A DNA stretch of 64,000 bases from Chloracidobacterium sp. (GCA_025057975.1 JANWUV010000013.1:50202-114201); one strand, 5' to 3'; counted from the stretch's first letter, positions 17,601 to 26,539 are shown. Numbers and translations: made by a program. Notes: generated by a model from the letters alone, not told the origin.

Positions 17601-19118
17601 ATGCGAGTTGCTGCCAGACCAGCTCAATCCGTTAGCCACGCTTCTTCCACACCTGCGCCGGATGTCATCAAGCTTGAGATGCGTTCGGCGGTTGCTCAAC
17701 AACCATCATCCGCCGGACAAGTCGGCGCCAGCCGATTGGGTGACCTGCAAGTGTTTGGTCAAACCGTCAAAGCACGGCTGACCCAAGCCGCCAACTCATC
17801 GCCGACGCAGACGGCCGGCTTCTCGCGCGAGGCAACCGTGACGCGCGTCGGCGGCCAAATCGTCATTGATACTGGCGATGGCGACGACCAGATTCAGGTG
17901 ACGCAAGACGCCCGCACCGGTGACGTGACTGTTTCGGTCAACGGCGAATCACGCACCTTTACTGGTCGGGATCGCAATAACCTCGTCATCCGGGCTGGAG
18001 CAGGGAACGATGTCATCCGGGTTGATCCGGGCGTGACCGTCAACCTGCGGCTCTTCGGCGGCGACGGCGACGATGTCATCACCGGCGGTAGCGGCCACGA
18101 CCGAATTGACGGCGGCGCAGGCAATGACCGGATCAACGGCGGTGCGGGTAACGACTACATCTACGGTGGCGACGGCAACGACACCATTCAAGGCGGCGAC
18201 GGCAACGACACTGTGTACGGCGGGCGGGGCGACGATACGATCTTCGGCAACGCTGGCAATGATTATCTTGAAGGCGGTGAGGGTAAGGACGCGATCTACG
18301 GCGGGGCCGGCAATGACGTACTCTCCGGCGGGTTGGGCGATGACCAACTCTTCGGTGGCGCGGGCGACGATGCCATCTACGCTGGGCAGGGCAAGGACAG
18401 CATCAGCGGCGGTACGGGCAGCAACAAGCTCTACGTGCAGAACGACGACACCGTACAGGCAGCGCCGCGCGGCGCAAGCAATCAGGTGATCACGGTTGAG
18501 TTGACAGGCAATCCGGGCGGCACGGGCGTCATTGTGCGCGGCTCGGATGAGTTCCGGCAGCGCGTGATGGACGACCTCGAAATGCTCCGTTCGTCTCCAG
18601 CAGGTCGCCAGATGCTGGCGAGCTTTGATGCGGCGCGGCAGCGCGACGGCGTGACCGTAACGATTGAGGAAATCACCGAAGACAACGGCTATGCAGCGCG
18701 TTCGCGCGGTTCGAATCCATTTCTCGATCCGGCGACGGGCCGGCGTGGCACACCGACCAACGCCACGATTGGCTACAACCCAACCTTTGCGCCGACGTTT
18801 GAGTTCGCCGACGGCAGCGCCGCCTACACGCCGCCGGTGGTGGTGCTCTACCACGAAATGGCGCATGCCTATGACTACACGCACGGCACGCTCCGGCCCG
18901 GCACGTACCAAGGCGTAGATACGGCTGACCGTGGGCGCGTGCCGAACCTCGAACGGGTGGCAGTCGGCGTACCGCTCGACCACGACAACGACCCCCGTAC
19001 GCCTGAACAGCGCGATGACGCTAACCACCCCTATGTGCTAACAGAGAACGGCATCCGCGAAGAAATGAACCTTCAGTTGCGGCGCAGCTACATGCTGGCG
19101 CGGCTGTCCGGGTTCTGA
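17601..19118 (+). CDS. RTX beta-roll protein with C-terminal M91 (NleD/HopH1-like) zinc metallopeptidase domain
   Basis: 505 residues. Residues 1-75 are Ser/Ala/Gln-rich with no classical signal peptide. About 150-277 hold 14 tandem nonapeptides of the GGXGXDXUX type (GGDGDDVIT, GGAGNDRIN, GGAGNDYIY...), which bind Ca2+ and fold as a beta-roll. The remainder (about 290-505) has the order VRGSDEFRQRVMDDLEML, SSPAGRQML and VTIEE, then a zinc motif HEMAH (His418, His422), and ends LTENGIREEMNLQLRRSY. This order and the TEN.IR.E..L..R.SY tail match Pfam's M91 'effector protein' family as I know it. RTX proteins usually leave by type I secretion, but here the repeats precede the enzyme instead of ending the protein. 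GGAGG at 17583 is 13 nt before the ATG. The terminator is at 19148. Confidence 0.82.
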   Translation: MRVAARPAQSVSHASSTPAPDVIKLEMRSAVAQQPSSAGQVGASRLGDLQVFGQTVKARLTQAANSSPTQTAGFSREATVTRVGGQIVIDTGDGDDQIQVTQDARTGDVTVSVNGESRTFTGRDRNNLVIRAGAGNDVIRVDPGVTVNLRLFGGDGDDVITGGSGHDRIDGGAGNDRINGGAGNDYIYGGDGNDTIQGGDGNDTVYGGRGDDTIFGNAGNDYLEGGEGKDAIYGGAGNDVLSGGLGDDQLFGGAGDDAIYAGQGKDSISGGTGSNKLYVQNDDTVQAAPRGASNQVITVELTGNPGGTGVIVRGSDEFRQRVMDDLEMLRSSPAGRQMLASFDAARQRDGVTVTIEEITEDNGYAARSRGSNPFLDPATGRRGTPTNATIGYNPTFAPTFEFADGSAAYTPPVVVLYHEMAHAYDYTHGTLRPGTYQGVDTADRGRVPNLERVAVGVPLDHDNDPRTPEQRDDANHPYVLTENGIREEMNLQLRRSYMLARLSGF

Positions 19119-19147
19119 TTCAACGGGACCGCCAAGTGCAACGAACG

Positions 19148-19179
19148 AACTCCCGCCGGGCATTCCGGCGGGAGTTTTT
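19148..19179 (+). terminator. Strong Rho-independent terminator after the RTX-M91 gene
   Basis: Perfect 12-bp arms AACTCCCGCCGG (19148-19159) and CCGGCGGGAGTT (19165-19176), 5-nt loop, with a TTTTTGTTT run overlapping the end. The repeat element begins 5 nt beyond. Confidence 0.9.
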
Positions 19180-19183
19180 GTTT

Positions 19184-19515
19184 CTAGAGCAAGTTCCGAG
19201 AAGGTGTAGCAATGCCCCGGTCGAGTCGGGTCAACGGTTTGGAGTGCGGCGGCGTTCCGCCGCTTTGTGATGGCGCGGCGTTCTGCGCCGAAAGCTGTAC
19301 ACGCGAAATTTTCTGAGAAAAACAGCAGCTTGTGGAGTGTCATAGCGCAGCGTTACGTGCTGGGAGGCCTGAGCACCTGCTGATAAAGGCAGCGCCACGC
19401 CTTCCGGCGTGGCGCGTGCGGAACACAGCACGCCACAAAGCGGTGGAACACCGCCACTACTAAACAGTTGACTTGTTGTAACGTGTCGCTGCTTCGTGAC
19501 GCGGCATTGCTCTAG
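19184..19515. mobile_element. MITE-like non-coding element, 332 bp, most complete copy of the repeat family
   Basis: Bounded by perfect 9-bp terminal inverted repeats CTAGAGCAA (19184-19192) and TTGCTCTAG (19507-19515). No transposase fits inside. It contains several hairpins: GGAGTGCGGCGGCGTTCCGCCGC near 19241 (key part GCGGCGGCGTTCCGCCGC), GGCGCGGCGTTCTGCGCC-like near 19270, and CCACGCC TTCC GGCGTGG near 19395. The interior 19242-19326 is repeated at 40048-40131 and the first 70 nt at 6725. Flanking CTAG suggests a possible TA or CTAG target, but no clear duplication outside the ends is visible. Confidence 0.6.
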
Positions 19516-19664
19516 GAAAGTTGAACATCCACCAATGGAGCGGCAGGGGTGACAACCTTCAAACCCGCGAAGCAGGGAAACACAATGCGCGCGGCTGAAT
19601 CCTTTTGAAGGGGAAGGCGGTATGACGTACCGACGCCACTTCTCGACGGAAAGGTTTTCAGCCT

Positions 19665-20201
19665 ATGACCATTGCCGATGTTCTTGCCGTGGTTTGCAGC
19701 GCGCTGCTGCTGGGCGGCTCGCTCGTCGCCCTGACGACGCTGCTTGCGCTGCTCTTGCCAAGTCTGGTCTCCGACGCGGCGGCGGCGCTCTCTGCCGCGC
19801 CAAAGCGCGTCATCCTGCTGGGCGGCGTCATCGTGACGGCGGGACTGTGCTGCGCCGCCGTTTTCGCCAACGCCCTGCCAAAGCTGGGCGCGTTGCTCGC
19901 CCTTGTCATCGTTCTGTCCCTGATGAGCTTGGCGGCGCTGGGCGGCGCCGGGCTGGCGCAGCGCGTAGCCGATAAACTTCATCCGGGACAAAACGATTGG
20001 CGACGCCAAGCGCGCGCCGCGTTGCTGATCATTGGCGCGGCGCTCGCGCCGCTCGTCGGCTGGCTGGTCGTCCTGCCGTTGCTCGTCGGCGCCATGGTCG
20101 GGTCCGGCGTCTGCGCCGTGTGGCGCGTCGGAAGGCGGCGCGCGCTCCAACAACCGACGACCGCCTACGCGCCACCGCTTCAGCCGGTCGCCTACGAGTA
20201 G
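19665..20201 (+). CDS. Small multi-pass membrane protein of unknown function
   Basis: 178 residues with about four hydrophobic segments (near 5-32, 45-65, 72-98, 118-145) and a basic tail (WRVGRRRALQQ). No family recognised. It starts a co-directional run with DUF1800, DUF1501, an ECF sigma factor and another membrane protein, with gaps of 20 bp or less or overlaps. A role with those genes is only suggested by position. Confidence 0.7.
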   Translation: MTIADVLAVVCSALLLGGSLVALTTLLALLLPSLVSDAAAALSAAPKRVILLGGVIVTAGLCCAAVFANALPKLGALLALVIVLSLMSLAALGGAGLAQRVADKLHPGQNDWRRQARAALLIIGAALAPLVGWLVVLPLLVGAMVGSGVCAVWRVGRRRALQQPTTAYAPPLQPVAYE

Positions 20202-20214
20202 GAGCGCGCCACCA

Positions 20215-21624
20215 ATGCTTACGCGCCGTCGCTTTCTCGCGCTTTCCACCGTTTCAACCGTCGCCGGCCTGACCGGTTGCCGCGCGTCGCATCTCCGATG
20301 GCTTGAGCCGTCCCCGCCGCCGCCCGCCGCCGCTTCCGAAGCGGAACTGCGACACGCCGCGCGATTGCTCAACCGCTTCGCCTATGGCGCCACGCCCGCC
20401 GAAGTCGCCCGCGTCGCCGCCATGGGCGCGGACACCTTCCTCGAAGAGCAACTCGCGCCCGATACGATCCCCGATTGGAAGGCCGCTTGGCTCGTCCGGC
20501 GCATCGAAGCCCTCCAGCTTGACGCGCCGGGCGTCTTTGATTTCACCAACGCCGAACTCATCGCCGAACTCCGCCGCGCCGCCATTCTCCGGGCGGTCTA
20601 CAGTCGGCGGGCGCTCTACGAGACGATGGTCGAGTTTTGGAACGACTTCTTCAGCATCTACGCCGAAAAAGGCGACGGCGGGCGGTTGCTGCTAATTCAC
20701 GACCGAACGGCCGTCCGGCCGTACGCGCTGGGGAAATTCGCGGATTTGCTGCGCGCCACGGCGACGAGTCCGGCGATGCTGGTCTATCTTGACGGCCGCG
20801 CCAATACGCGCGGCAATCCGAACGAAAACTACGCGCGCGAGCTGCTGGAACTCCATACGCTGGGCGTGGACGGCGGCTACACGCAGCAGGATGTACGCGA
20901 GGCGTCCCGCGCGCTGACCGGCCTGCGCGTCCGCGAAGGCTTTCGACGCGGACAGGTCTTCATCGCCGAGGACCTCCACGACGACCGGCCCAAAACCGTG
21001 CTGGGCGTCACGCTGGACGGCGGCCGCGCCGAAGCCGATTTGGAAGCCCTGCTGGCGCGCGTCACCGCGCATCCGGCGACGGCCGAAAACGTCGCGCGCC
21101 GTTTGTGTCGGCGTTTCGTGGCGGATGCGCCGTCGGCGGCGCTGGTTTCCGCCGTCGCCGCGCAGTTTCTCCGCAGCGGCGGCGACATTCGGGCGACGCT
21201 TCAAACGTTGGCGCGCTCGGATGAACTGCGCCTTGCTCCGCCCAAGTTCAAGCGCCCGTACAGTTTCGCCATCGCGTCGCTGCGGCTTTTGGCGGCCGAC
21301 ACCGACGGCGGGCCGGCGCTCCAGAAGCGTCTTTCCGCGCTGGGGCAGCTACCCTTCGATTGCCCGACGCCGGACGGCTTCCCCGACGACGAGCGCCGGT
21401 GGCGGTCGGGGCTACCGGCGCGGTGGAACTTCGCGCTGGCGTTGACGCAGGGCGGCATACGCGGCACGCGCGTCATTTGCGGCGACGTAGCCCCCGACGA
21501 AACGGCGCGGATGGTCTGGGGACGGGAACTGTCGTTGGAAGAGCGCCGCGCGCTGGACGCGCTGCCGTCGGAAGCCGAACGCGCGGCGCTGCTGCTGTGC
21601 GCGCCGGATGCGCAGTACGGTTGA
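20215..21624 (+). CDS. DUF1800 family protein with Tat-like signal
   Basis: 469 residues from the ATG at 20215, with AGGAG about 11 nt upstream. The N-terminus LTRRRFLALSTVSTVAGLTGC carries a twin-arginine motif and a lipobox-like LTGC. Family landmarks are AARLLNRFAYGATPAEVARV, MVEFWNDFFSIY, NPNENYARELLELHTLGVDGGYTQQDV (key NYARELLELH) and ENVARRLCRRFV. DUF1800 proteins are nearly always followed by DUF1501 genes, as here; the pair is exported and its role is unknown. Confidence 0.88.
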   Translation: MLTRRRFLALSTVSTVAGLTGCRASHLRWLEPSPPPPAAASEAELRHAARLLNRFAYGATPAEVARVAAMGADTFLEEQLAPDTIPDWKAAWLVRRIEALQLDAPGVFDFTNAELIAELRRAAILRAVYSRRALYETMVEFWNDFFSIYAEKGDGGRLLLIHDRTAVRPYALGKFADLLRATATSPAMLVYLDGRANTRGNPNENYARELLELHTLGVDGGYTQQDVREASRALTGLRVREGFRRGQVFIAEDLHDDRPKTVLGVTLDGGRAEADLEALLARVTAHPATAENVARRLCRRFVADAPSAALVSAVAAQFLRSGGDIRATLQTLARSDELRLAPPKFKRPYSFAIASLRLLAADTDGGPALQKRLSALGQLPFDCPTPDGFPDDERRWRSGLPARWNFALALTQGGIRGTRVICGDVAPDETARMVWGRELSLEERRALDALPSEAERAALLLCAPDAQYG

Positions 21625-21642
21625 CCAAGGCAAGGAGGCGAT

Positions 21643-22731
21643 ATGCTGGTCATCATTCACCTGCGGGGCGGCGCGGACGGTCTGAACATGCTCGTCCCGT
21701 TTCGCCAAGACGCCTATTTCCGCGCGCGCCCGACCATCGCCGTCCCGCGCGACCGCGTGATTCCGCTGGGCGAGGTCGGACTGCATCCGGCGCTGGAGCC
21801 GCTTCTCAAGTGGTACGCGCAGGGAGACCTTGCCTTCTGGGTCGGCGTCGGTCTTCCCAACGCGACGCTCTCACACTTCACGGCCCGCGACGATCTGGAA
21901 ACGGGCGGCGTCGGCGATGGGCGTCCGCCGACCGGCTGGGCTGCGCGGTGGCTTGATCTGTCGGACGGGGAAGATTCGCGGAGAAACGCCTCGGCCAAGG
22001 TTTTTCGCGCCGTCGCCTTCGGCGAGACGCTGCCGCGCGTGTTGCAGGGCGGTGCGGGCGTCTATGTCGCGCGTCGCCTGTCCGATTTGACGCCGGCGAC
22101 CACAAGCGACGCTTTCCGCGCGGCGCTCAATGTGTTCTACGGCCGCACACCGCTGCCGATTGGCGACCTTGGACGCGGATTGCCCGACGCCTTGGCAGCG
22201 TTGGCGGACGACCGGCGCAGCGACGCCGCTGCGGCTGGCTATCCCGCCACGCCCTTCGGGGAGCAGCTTTACGACGTGGAACGCCTATACGCCGCCGGTG
22301 TCGCGCCGGAAGTCGTCAGCGTTGAGCTTGACGGTTGGGATACGCACTTTTTTCAGGGCGGCGTGGACGGCCTGCACGCGGAGCTTTGCCGCGAACTGGC
22401 CGCCGGACTGTCCAACTTCTGCGTCCGACTGGGCGACGGTTTGGCGACGACGCGGGTGCTGGTCATGACGGAGTTCGGTCGGCGCGTCGCGGAAAACGGC
22501 AGCGGCGGCACGGATCACGGTCGGGCGAGCGTCATGATGACAGTCGGGAAGGGGATTCGCGGCGGCAAGGTCTCCGGCGAATGGGGCGACCTGCGTCCGG
22601 AGCGGCTGGACGCCGACGGCAACCTGCCGCCGACGGTTGACGCGCGCCGTGTCATTGCGGAAACGCTCGGCGTCGCCGCCGACGCGCGCCGTCTGACCGC
22701 CCTGTTTCCGGGGTTTACGCCGTCGCCATGA
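21643..22731 (+). CDS. DUF1501 family protein
   Basis: 362 residues. LRGGADGLNMLVPFRQDAYF, ALEPLLKWYAQGDLAFWVGVG and MTEFGRRVAENGSGGTDHGRASVM (key EFGRR...GTDHG) are the sulfatase-fold landmarks of DUF1501. Unlike many members it has no Tat signal, so it may be exported together with its DUF1800 partner ('hitch-hiker' export, inference) or stay in the cytoplasm. It starts 18 bp after DUF1800, and its stop overlaps the sigma-factor start. Confidence 0.88.
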   Translation: MLVIIHLRGGADGLNMLVPFRQDAYFRARPTIAVPRDRVIPLGEVGLHPALEPLLKWYAQGDLAFWVGVGLPNATLSHFTARDDLETGGVGDGRPPTGWAARWLDLSDGEDSRRNASAKVFRAVAFGETLPRVLQGGAGVYVARRLSDLTPATTSDAFRAALNVFYGRTPLPIGDLGRGLPDALAALADDRRSDAAAAGYPATPFGEQLYDVERLYAAGVAPEVVSVELDGWDTHFFQGGVDGLHAELCRELAAGLSNFCVRLGDGLATTRVLVMTEFGRRVAENGSGGTDHGRASVMMTVGKGIRGGKVSGEWGDLRPERLDADGNLPPTVDARRVIAETLGVAADARRLTALFPGFTPSP

Positions 22732-23345
22732 AGCCGCTTGCCGCGCCGTTTTCGTCGCCGCCAACGCCGGCCGCGCCGCCGACCGACGCGGAAGTGGCGC
22801 GGGCGGTGCTGGCCGGCCATGTCGAGCTGTTTCGTCTGCTGGTCGAGCGTCATCAGCGGCGGGTGTTCAACTTGGCCTACCGGATGACGGGCAACCGCAG
22901 CGACGCCGAGGACATCGCGCAGGACGTTTTTGTGAAGCTTTACGAGCATCTTGCCCGCTACGACGCCGCGCAGCCGTTGGAAAACTGGCTGATGCGGATC
23001 GCAAGCAACTATACGTTGAACTGGCTTGAAAAAAACGCCCGGCGCACACAGCGAACGACGACGCTGGACAGCGACGACGAGCGCCAATCGCCCTTGCCGA
23101 CGCCCGATCCGTCGCCGTCGGCACCGGCGACGCTGGAACGACGCGAAGTCGGAATGCGCCTGCTGGCGGCGTTGCAGACCCTGCCGGTCAATCAACGTTT
23201 GGTCGTTGTTTTGCGCTACCTTGACGACCTCTCCGTGGAAGAGATTGCGGCGCTGCTGGGCGCGCCGAAGAATACCGTCAAGACTTGGCTGGCGCGCGGA
23301 CGCGACGCGCTGCGCATCCGGCTTGGGGACTTGACTCTGGAGTGA
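22728..23345 (+). CDS. ECF-type RNA polymerase sigma factor
   Basis: 205 residues. Region 2 (about 30-100) contains FNLAYRMTGNRSDAEDIAQDVFVKLYEHL. A Pro/Ser-rich linker follows, then region 4 (about 140-200) with LPVNQRLVVVLRYLDDLSVEEIAALLGAPKNTVKTWLARGRDAL (key: AEDIAQD, VEEIAALL, VKTWLARGR). The ATG overlaps the DUF1501 stop (ATGA), an unusual arrangement that ties expression of the sigma factor to that gene. The following membrane protein is the likely anti-sigma partner. Confidence 0.92.
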   Translation: MKPLAAPFSSPPTPAAPPTDAEVARAVLAGHVELFRLLVERHQRRVFNLAYRMTGNRSDAEDIAQDVFVKLYEHLARYDAAQPLENWLMRIASNYTLNWLEKNARRTQRTTTLDSDDERQSPLPTPDPSPSAPATLERREVGMRLLAALQTLPVNQRLVVVLRYLDDLSVEEIAALLGAPKNTVKTWLARGRDALRIRLGDLTLE

Positions 23346-23351
23346 CATGCC

Positions 23352-24464
23352 ATGACGGATGCCTATCGTCCGCCGCCGCTGGAAGACGCCGCCGACCGCG
23401 CCGTGCGGGCGGCGCTGCGCGAGCTTGGAACGCTGGAGCCGCCGCCGGATTTGGCCGCCAAGGTCATGCAGCGCGTTCGGGCGCGCGCGGCGGTCGCGCC
23501 GGTGACGCAAAACCGGCCGGACGCCGGTTGGTGGCGGCGGCCGGTGTACTGGGCGCAGGGCGTCGCGGCGGCGGCGGTCGTCGTCGCCACGGTAACGCCG
23601 CTGGGCGCGGGACTGGCGCGCGGGTTGTCCGCGCTGGCGGCGCAGGCCGGCGAGGCCTACGCGATGGCGATCTCGGTCGGGGTGTCGTCGCCGGCGACAG
23701 GTTTGCCGGCCGCCGTCGGCTTCGGAGCGTCGGCGCTGAAAACCGGCGCGAGTTTCCTCGTTGCGCTGGCGCTCCCGGCGGCGCTGTACGCGCTAATGCG
23801 TCGGCGGGCACCGGGAAAGCGGTTGGGTCTGCTGGTCGGCTGCATGTTGGCGCTGCCGGTCGCAGCGGCGGCGCAGTCTCCCGTCCCGCCGCCGCCCAAT
23901 GAACTCTGGGAAAGCTTGCTTGAGACTTCAAACACCATTCGGCTGCTGGCGTTGTTGGCGCTGGGCGGTCTCATCCTGAGCGGCGTGAGCGCCTTGGCGC
24001 TTTGGGCGCGGGCGGTGTGGGCGGCGGCAATGCCTGCGCTCGACCGCATGGCCGAGGAGCGTTCCGGGTGGTTGCAGTTGTTTGTCGGCGTTTGCAACGC
24101 AATTCTGGCGTTGGCGGCCGTCGCCGTTCTCGTCAATCTCGGACCGCTAAAGCTCATCGCGGTATCGCTGGTCGGGTGCGTTCTGGGGCTGACGTTGTTC
24201 GGCTTGGCGGCGCGCCTACAGGCTCTTGGCGCCCGGCTGTATGCGCAAGCCGGCCGCGCCGCCGGCCCGCTGTCGGCTTTCCTGTCCGGCGCGGGCCTAG
24301 CGGTGACGGCGTTTTTTGTCCCGATTGCAGGACAGCTTTTTTGGCTGGGGCTGCTGTTGCAAAGCTTCGGGCTGGCGCTACTGTGGCTGTTCCGGCGGCG
24401 GCCCACGACAGCGACGGATATGGCGACCGAACCGGATTTGACAGCGCCGATGGTTGAGCCGTAA
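23352..24464 (+). CDS. Multi-pass membrane protein, possible anti-sigma factor
   Basis: 370 residues. The first 60 form a soluble N-terminus (EDAADRAVRAALRELGTLEPPPDLAAKVMQRVRAR), similar in layout to anti-sigma domains that end with 'PPDL..RV', but it lacks the zinc-binding HxxxCxxC. Seven or eight hydrophobic helices follow. It lies 6 bp after the ECF sigma gene, the standard place for a membrane anti-sigma factor, but the large membrane part is unusual. The function is inferred from position only. Confidence 0.6.
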   Translation: MTDAYRPPPLEDAADRAVRAALRELGTLEPPPDLAAKVMQRVRARAAVAPVTQNRPDAGWWRRPVYWAQGVAAAAVVVATVTPLGAGLARGLSALAAQAGEAYAMAISVGVSSPATGLPAAVGFGASALKTGASFLVALALPAALYALMRRRAPGKRLGLLVGCMLALPVAAAAQSPVPPPPNELWESLLETSNTIRLLALLALGGLILSGVSALALWARAVWAAAMPALDRMAEERSGWLQLFVGVCNAILALAAVAVLVNLGPLKLIAVSLVGCVLGLTLFGLAARLQALGARLYAQAGRAAGPLSAFLSGAGLAVTAFFVPIAGQLFWLGLLLQSFGLALLWLFRRRPTTATDMATEPDLTAPMVEP

Positions 24465-24511
24465 AGCCGCTTCCGTCCTCCAGTGATGGTCAACAACCGC
24501 TTGTGTTGGGG

Positions 24512-25264
24512 CTATGTTTCCGTGAAAAGTCGCACCGGGTCGGCGACCGGCAATGGCGCAACGGTGACAAAGCCTTCGGCGGCGGCCGTCCCAATCAGGC
24601 TGCCGCGATAAATGTCGGCTGCGCGGCGTTGGCGGAGGAAGTCCGGCGCGGAAAGGTAGGTCTGCGGTTCGCGGTCGCCCGGCCGATGGAGCTGCGAGGC
24701 GTAGGCGCTGATGATCTCGTACTTCGCCGCAAACTGGGCGCTGATGTCCACGAGAAACGTCGGCGCTATGTTCGGATTGAGCGGCGGCAGGAAGTGAATC
24801 AGCGCCCGTGTACGCCACCGCTCCAGTTCGCTTTCGGCGTCATACCGAGCCAATCGCGCGTGGTGGACGGCCTCCGCCGTCAACTGCGCCAGCCGCCGGT
24901 GGTCGGGGTGTTCTTCGTCCGGGTGATGCGTAAACACCAGCGTCGGCCGCGCCCGCCGGATGACCCGCACCAAGGCGCGCCGTGCCTCGTCGTTGAGGGT
25001 AAACCGCCCATCAGGCCAGCCCAAGTTGATACGAAACGTCGCATCCAGCCGTCGTGCGGCTTCCGTCGCTTCCGCCGCCCGCTGCTCCGGCGTCCCGCGC
25101 GTCGCCAGTTCGGCCCGGCTGGCGTCCACGAGGCCAATGCGGTAGCCCTGCGCCGCTAGTTTTAGCAGCGTCCCAGCCATGGCCAGTTCCACATCATCGG
25201 GATGCGCGCCAATCGCCAGAACATCTACCGCTGAAACCGTCGCGGCCACCTGCGGATAGGTCAT
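24512..25264 (-). CDS. bshB1: Bacillithiol biosynthesis deacetylase BshB1 (PIG-L family)
   Basis: 250 residues. BshB removes the acetyl group from GlcNAc-malate in bacillithiol synthesis. Zinc motif GAHPDDVEL near the N-terminus and a second site [10 protein letters not shown]. The stretch [20 protein letters not shown] distinguishes BshB1 from other PIG-L enzymes. The C-terminal [27 protein letters not shown] (key RAADIYRG...IG) also fits. The start overlaps the msrB stop by 4 bp, so a thiol-redox operon with msrB is likely. Confidence 0.9.
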   Translation of the reverse strand: MTYPQVAATVSAVDVLAIGAHPDDVELAMAGTLLKLAAQGYRIGLVDASRAELATRGTPEQRAAEATEAARRLDATFRINLGWPDGRFTLNDEARRALVRVIRRARPTLVFTHHPDEEHPDHRRLAQLTAEAVHHARLARYDAESELERWRTRALIHFLPPLNPNIAPTFLVDISAQFAAKYEIISAYASQLHRPGDREPQTYLSAPDFLRQRRAADIYRGSLIGTAAAEGFVTVAPLPVADPVRLFTET

Positions 25265-25671
25265 GCGTCTTCAGCCGGCCTAAAATCCATCGAAATCGAG
25301 TTGATGCAGTACCGCAGCCCCGTTGTTTCACGCGGGCCGTCGTCAAAGACGTGGCCGAGATGTGAACCACACTGGGCGCACATGACCTCAATGCGGCGCA
25401 TGCCGTAGCTAAGGTCAAGTTCGGTCACAATGGCGTCAGGTGAAATCGGCGCCCAAAAGCTCGGCCAGCCCGAACCCGAATCATACTTCGTTTCAGAGCT
25501 AAACAGCGGCGCGCCGCAAGCGACGCAGTGGTATGTGCCGGTACGCTTCTCCCAGTACAGCTTGCCGGTAAAGGCACGTTCCGTACCCTTCAGGCGGGTA
25601 ACGTAGTATTGTTCGGGCGTGAGTAGGGCTTGCCATTCGGCTTCGTCTTTCTGAATGGGAAACGATTTCAT
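25261..25671 (-). CDS. msrB: Peptide-methionine (R)-S-oxide reductase MsrB
   Basis: 136 residues, cytoplasmic. I chose the ATG at 25671 because GGAGG lies 9 nt upstream; the frame is open to 25701. Zinc cysteines are in CVACG and CAQCG. The substrate region GSGWPSFW and the catalytic Cys in RYCINSISM are intact. MsrB reduces methionine-R-sulfoxide in proteins. It is the first gene of the msrB-bshB1 pair and is divergent from the vanX-like gene. Confidence 0.95.
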   Translation of the reverse strand: MKSFPIQKDEAEWQALLTPEQYYVTRLKGTERAFTGKLYWEKRTGTYHCVACGAPLFSSETKYDSGSGWPSFWAPISPDAIVTELDLSYGMRRIEVMCAQCGSHLGHVFDDGPRETTGLRYCINSISMDFRPAEDA

Positions 25672-25816
25672 TCGGAGCAACCTCCAAAGGCGACACAGCA
25701 TTGGGCGGCGTCAACAGACTGCCCGCTTGTCAGGGGTTGGTCTCATCTTTCATCTTTCCCGGTCGCCGGCTCAAGTCGGCGCGGCTGAACATTCTCCCGA
25801 TGGGGCGGAAGCCAAC

Positions 25817-26539
25817 GTGTGGAAATCGCGGCCGTTCAGATTCCTTTGGCTTATCTTGACGGTGGCGGCCCTGATGAGCGGCGTCTTGGTGCCCGCTCAA
25901 GAGTCGTCCAGCGGGATGCCGGTCGAGACCGGCGTGTTCCGTCCGAGCGAACTCGTTGAAATCATTCGCCTCGATCCCACCATCAAGCTTGATATTCGGT
26001 ACGCCACAGCAAACAACTTTGTCGGTCGGCCTGTCTATGACGAAGCGCGGGCGTTCTTGCAGCGTCCGGCCGCCGAGGCGCTCGTCAAAGCGCATCAGTG
26101 GTTGAAAACGCAGGGCTACGGCATTGTCGTCTTTGACGGCTACCGACCGTGGCGGGTGACGAAGTTGTTCTGGGACTTGACGCCGCCGGACAAGCGCAAC
26201 TACGTGGCTGACCCGGCCAAAGGCTCTCTGCACAATCGCGGGTGCGCCGTGGATGTGTCACTGTATGACCTTAGAACCGGCGAAATCGTGACGATGCCGA
26301 GTGAGTACGACGAAATGAGCGAACGCGCTCACCCAGACTACACCGGTGGGACGGAGGAACAGCGGCGTTTGCGCGACCTGCTGCGGTCAGCGATGGAACG
26401 CTTTGACTTCAAGGTGCATCGCTACGAATGGTGGCATTTTGATTACAAAGACTGGCGGCTGTACCGCGTGCAGGACATTCCCTTTGCAGAGATTCCAGCG
26501 TCATCCGTCACCCCAGCGCCTTCGCGTCCGCAACCATGA
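25817..26539 (+). CDS. VanX-type D-alanyl-D-alanine dipeptidase (M15D), exported
   Basis: 240 residues from a GTG at 25817, chosen because the resulting N-terminus (WKSRPFRFLWLILTVAALMSGVLVPAQ) is a signal peptide; no strong ribosome site is visible. Zinc ligands match VanX: SLHNRGCAVD (His139, Asp146) and EWWH (catalytic Glu204, ligand His207), with family spacing. YRPWR supplies the conserved Arg. Periplasmic members probably recycle wall peptides; no vanH/vanA lies nearby, so I do not infer vancomycin resistance. The stop overlaps the start of the kinase gene (ATGA). Confidence 0.88.
   Translation: MWKSRPFRFLWLILTVAALMSGVLVPAQESSSGMPVETGVFRPSELVEIIRLDPTIKLDIRYATANNFVGRPVYDEARAFLQRPAAEALVKAHQWLKTQGYGIVVFDGYRPWRVTKLFWDLTPPDKRNYVADPAKGSLHNRGCAVDVSLYDLRTGEIVTMPSEYDEMSERAHPDYTGGTEEQRRLRDLLRSAMERFDFKVHRYEWWHFDYKDWRLYRVQDIPFAEIPASSVTPAPSRPQP

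Noticed and set aside
18708..18722. GGTTCGAATCC-like T-loop suggesting a tRNA
   Set aside because: It lies inside the RTX-M91 coding frame and no cloverleaf can be built around it; the same holds for the similar string near 52430.
17949..19028. 359-codon minus-strand frame opposite the RTX gene
   Set aside because: Arises from the repetitive GC-rich beta-roll code; its repeats simply mirror the RTX nonapeptides.
25817..26539. Vancomycin-resistance operon
   Set aside because: Only the VanX-type dipeptidase is present, with a signal peptide and no vanH, vanA, vanR or vanS next to it; wall-peptide recycling is the simpler reading.
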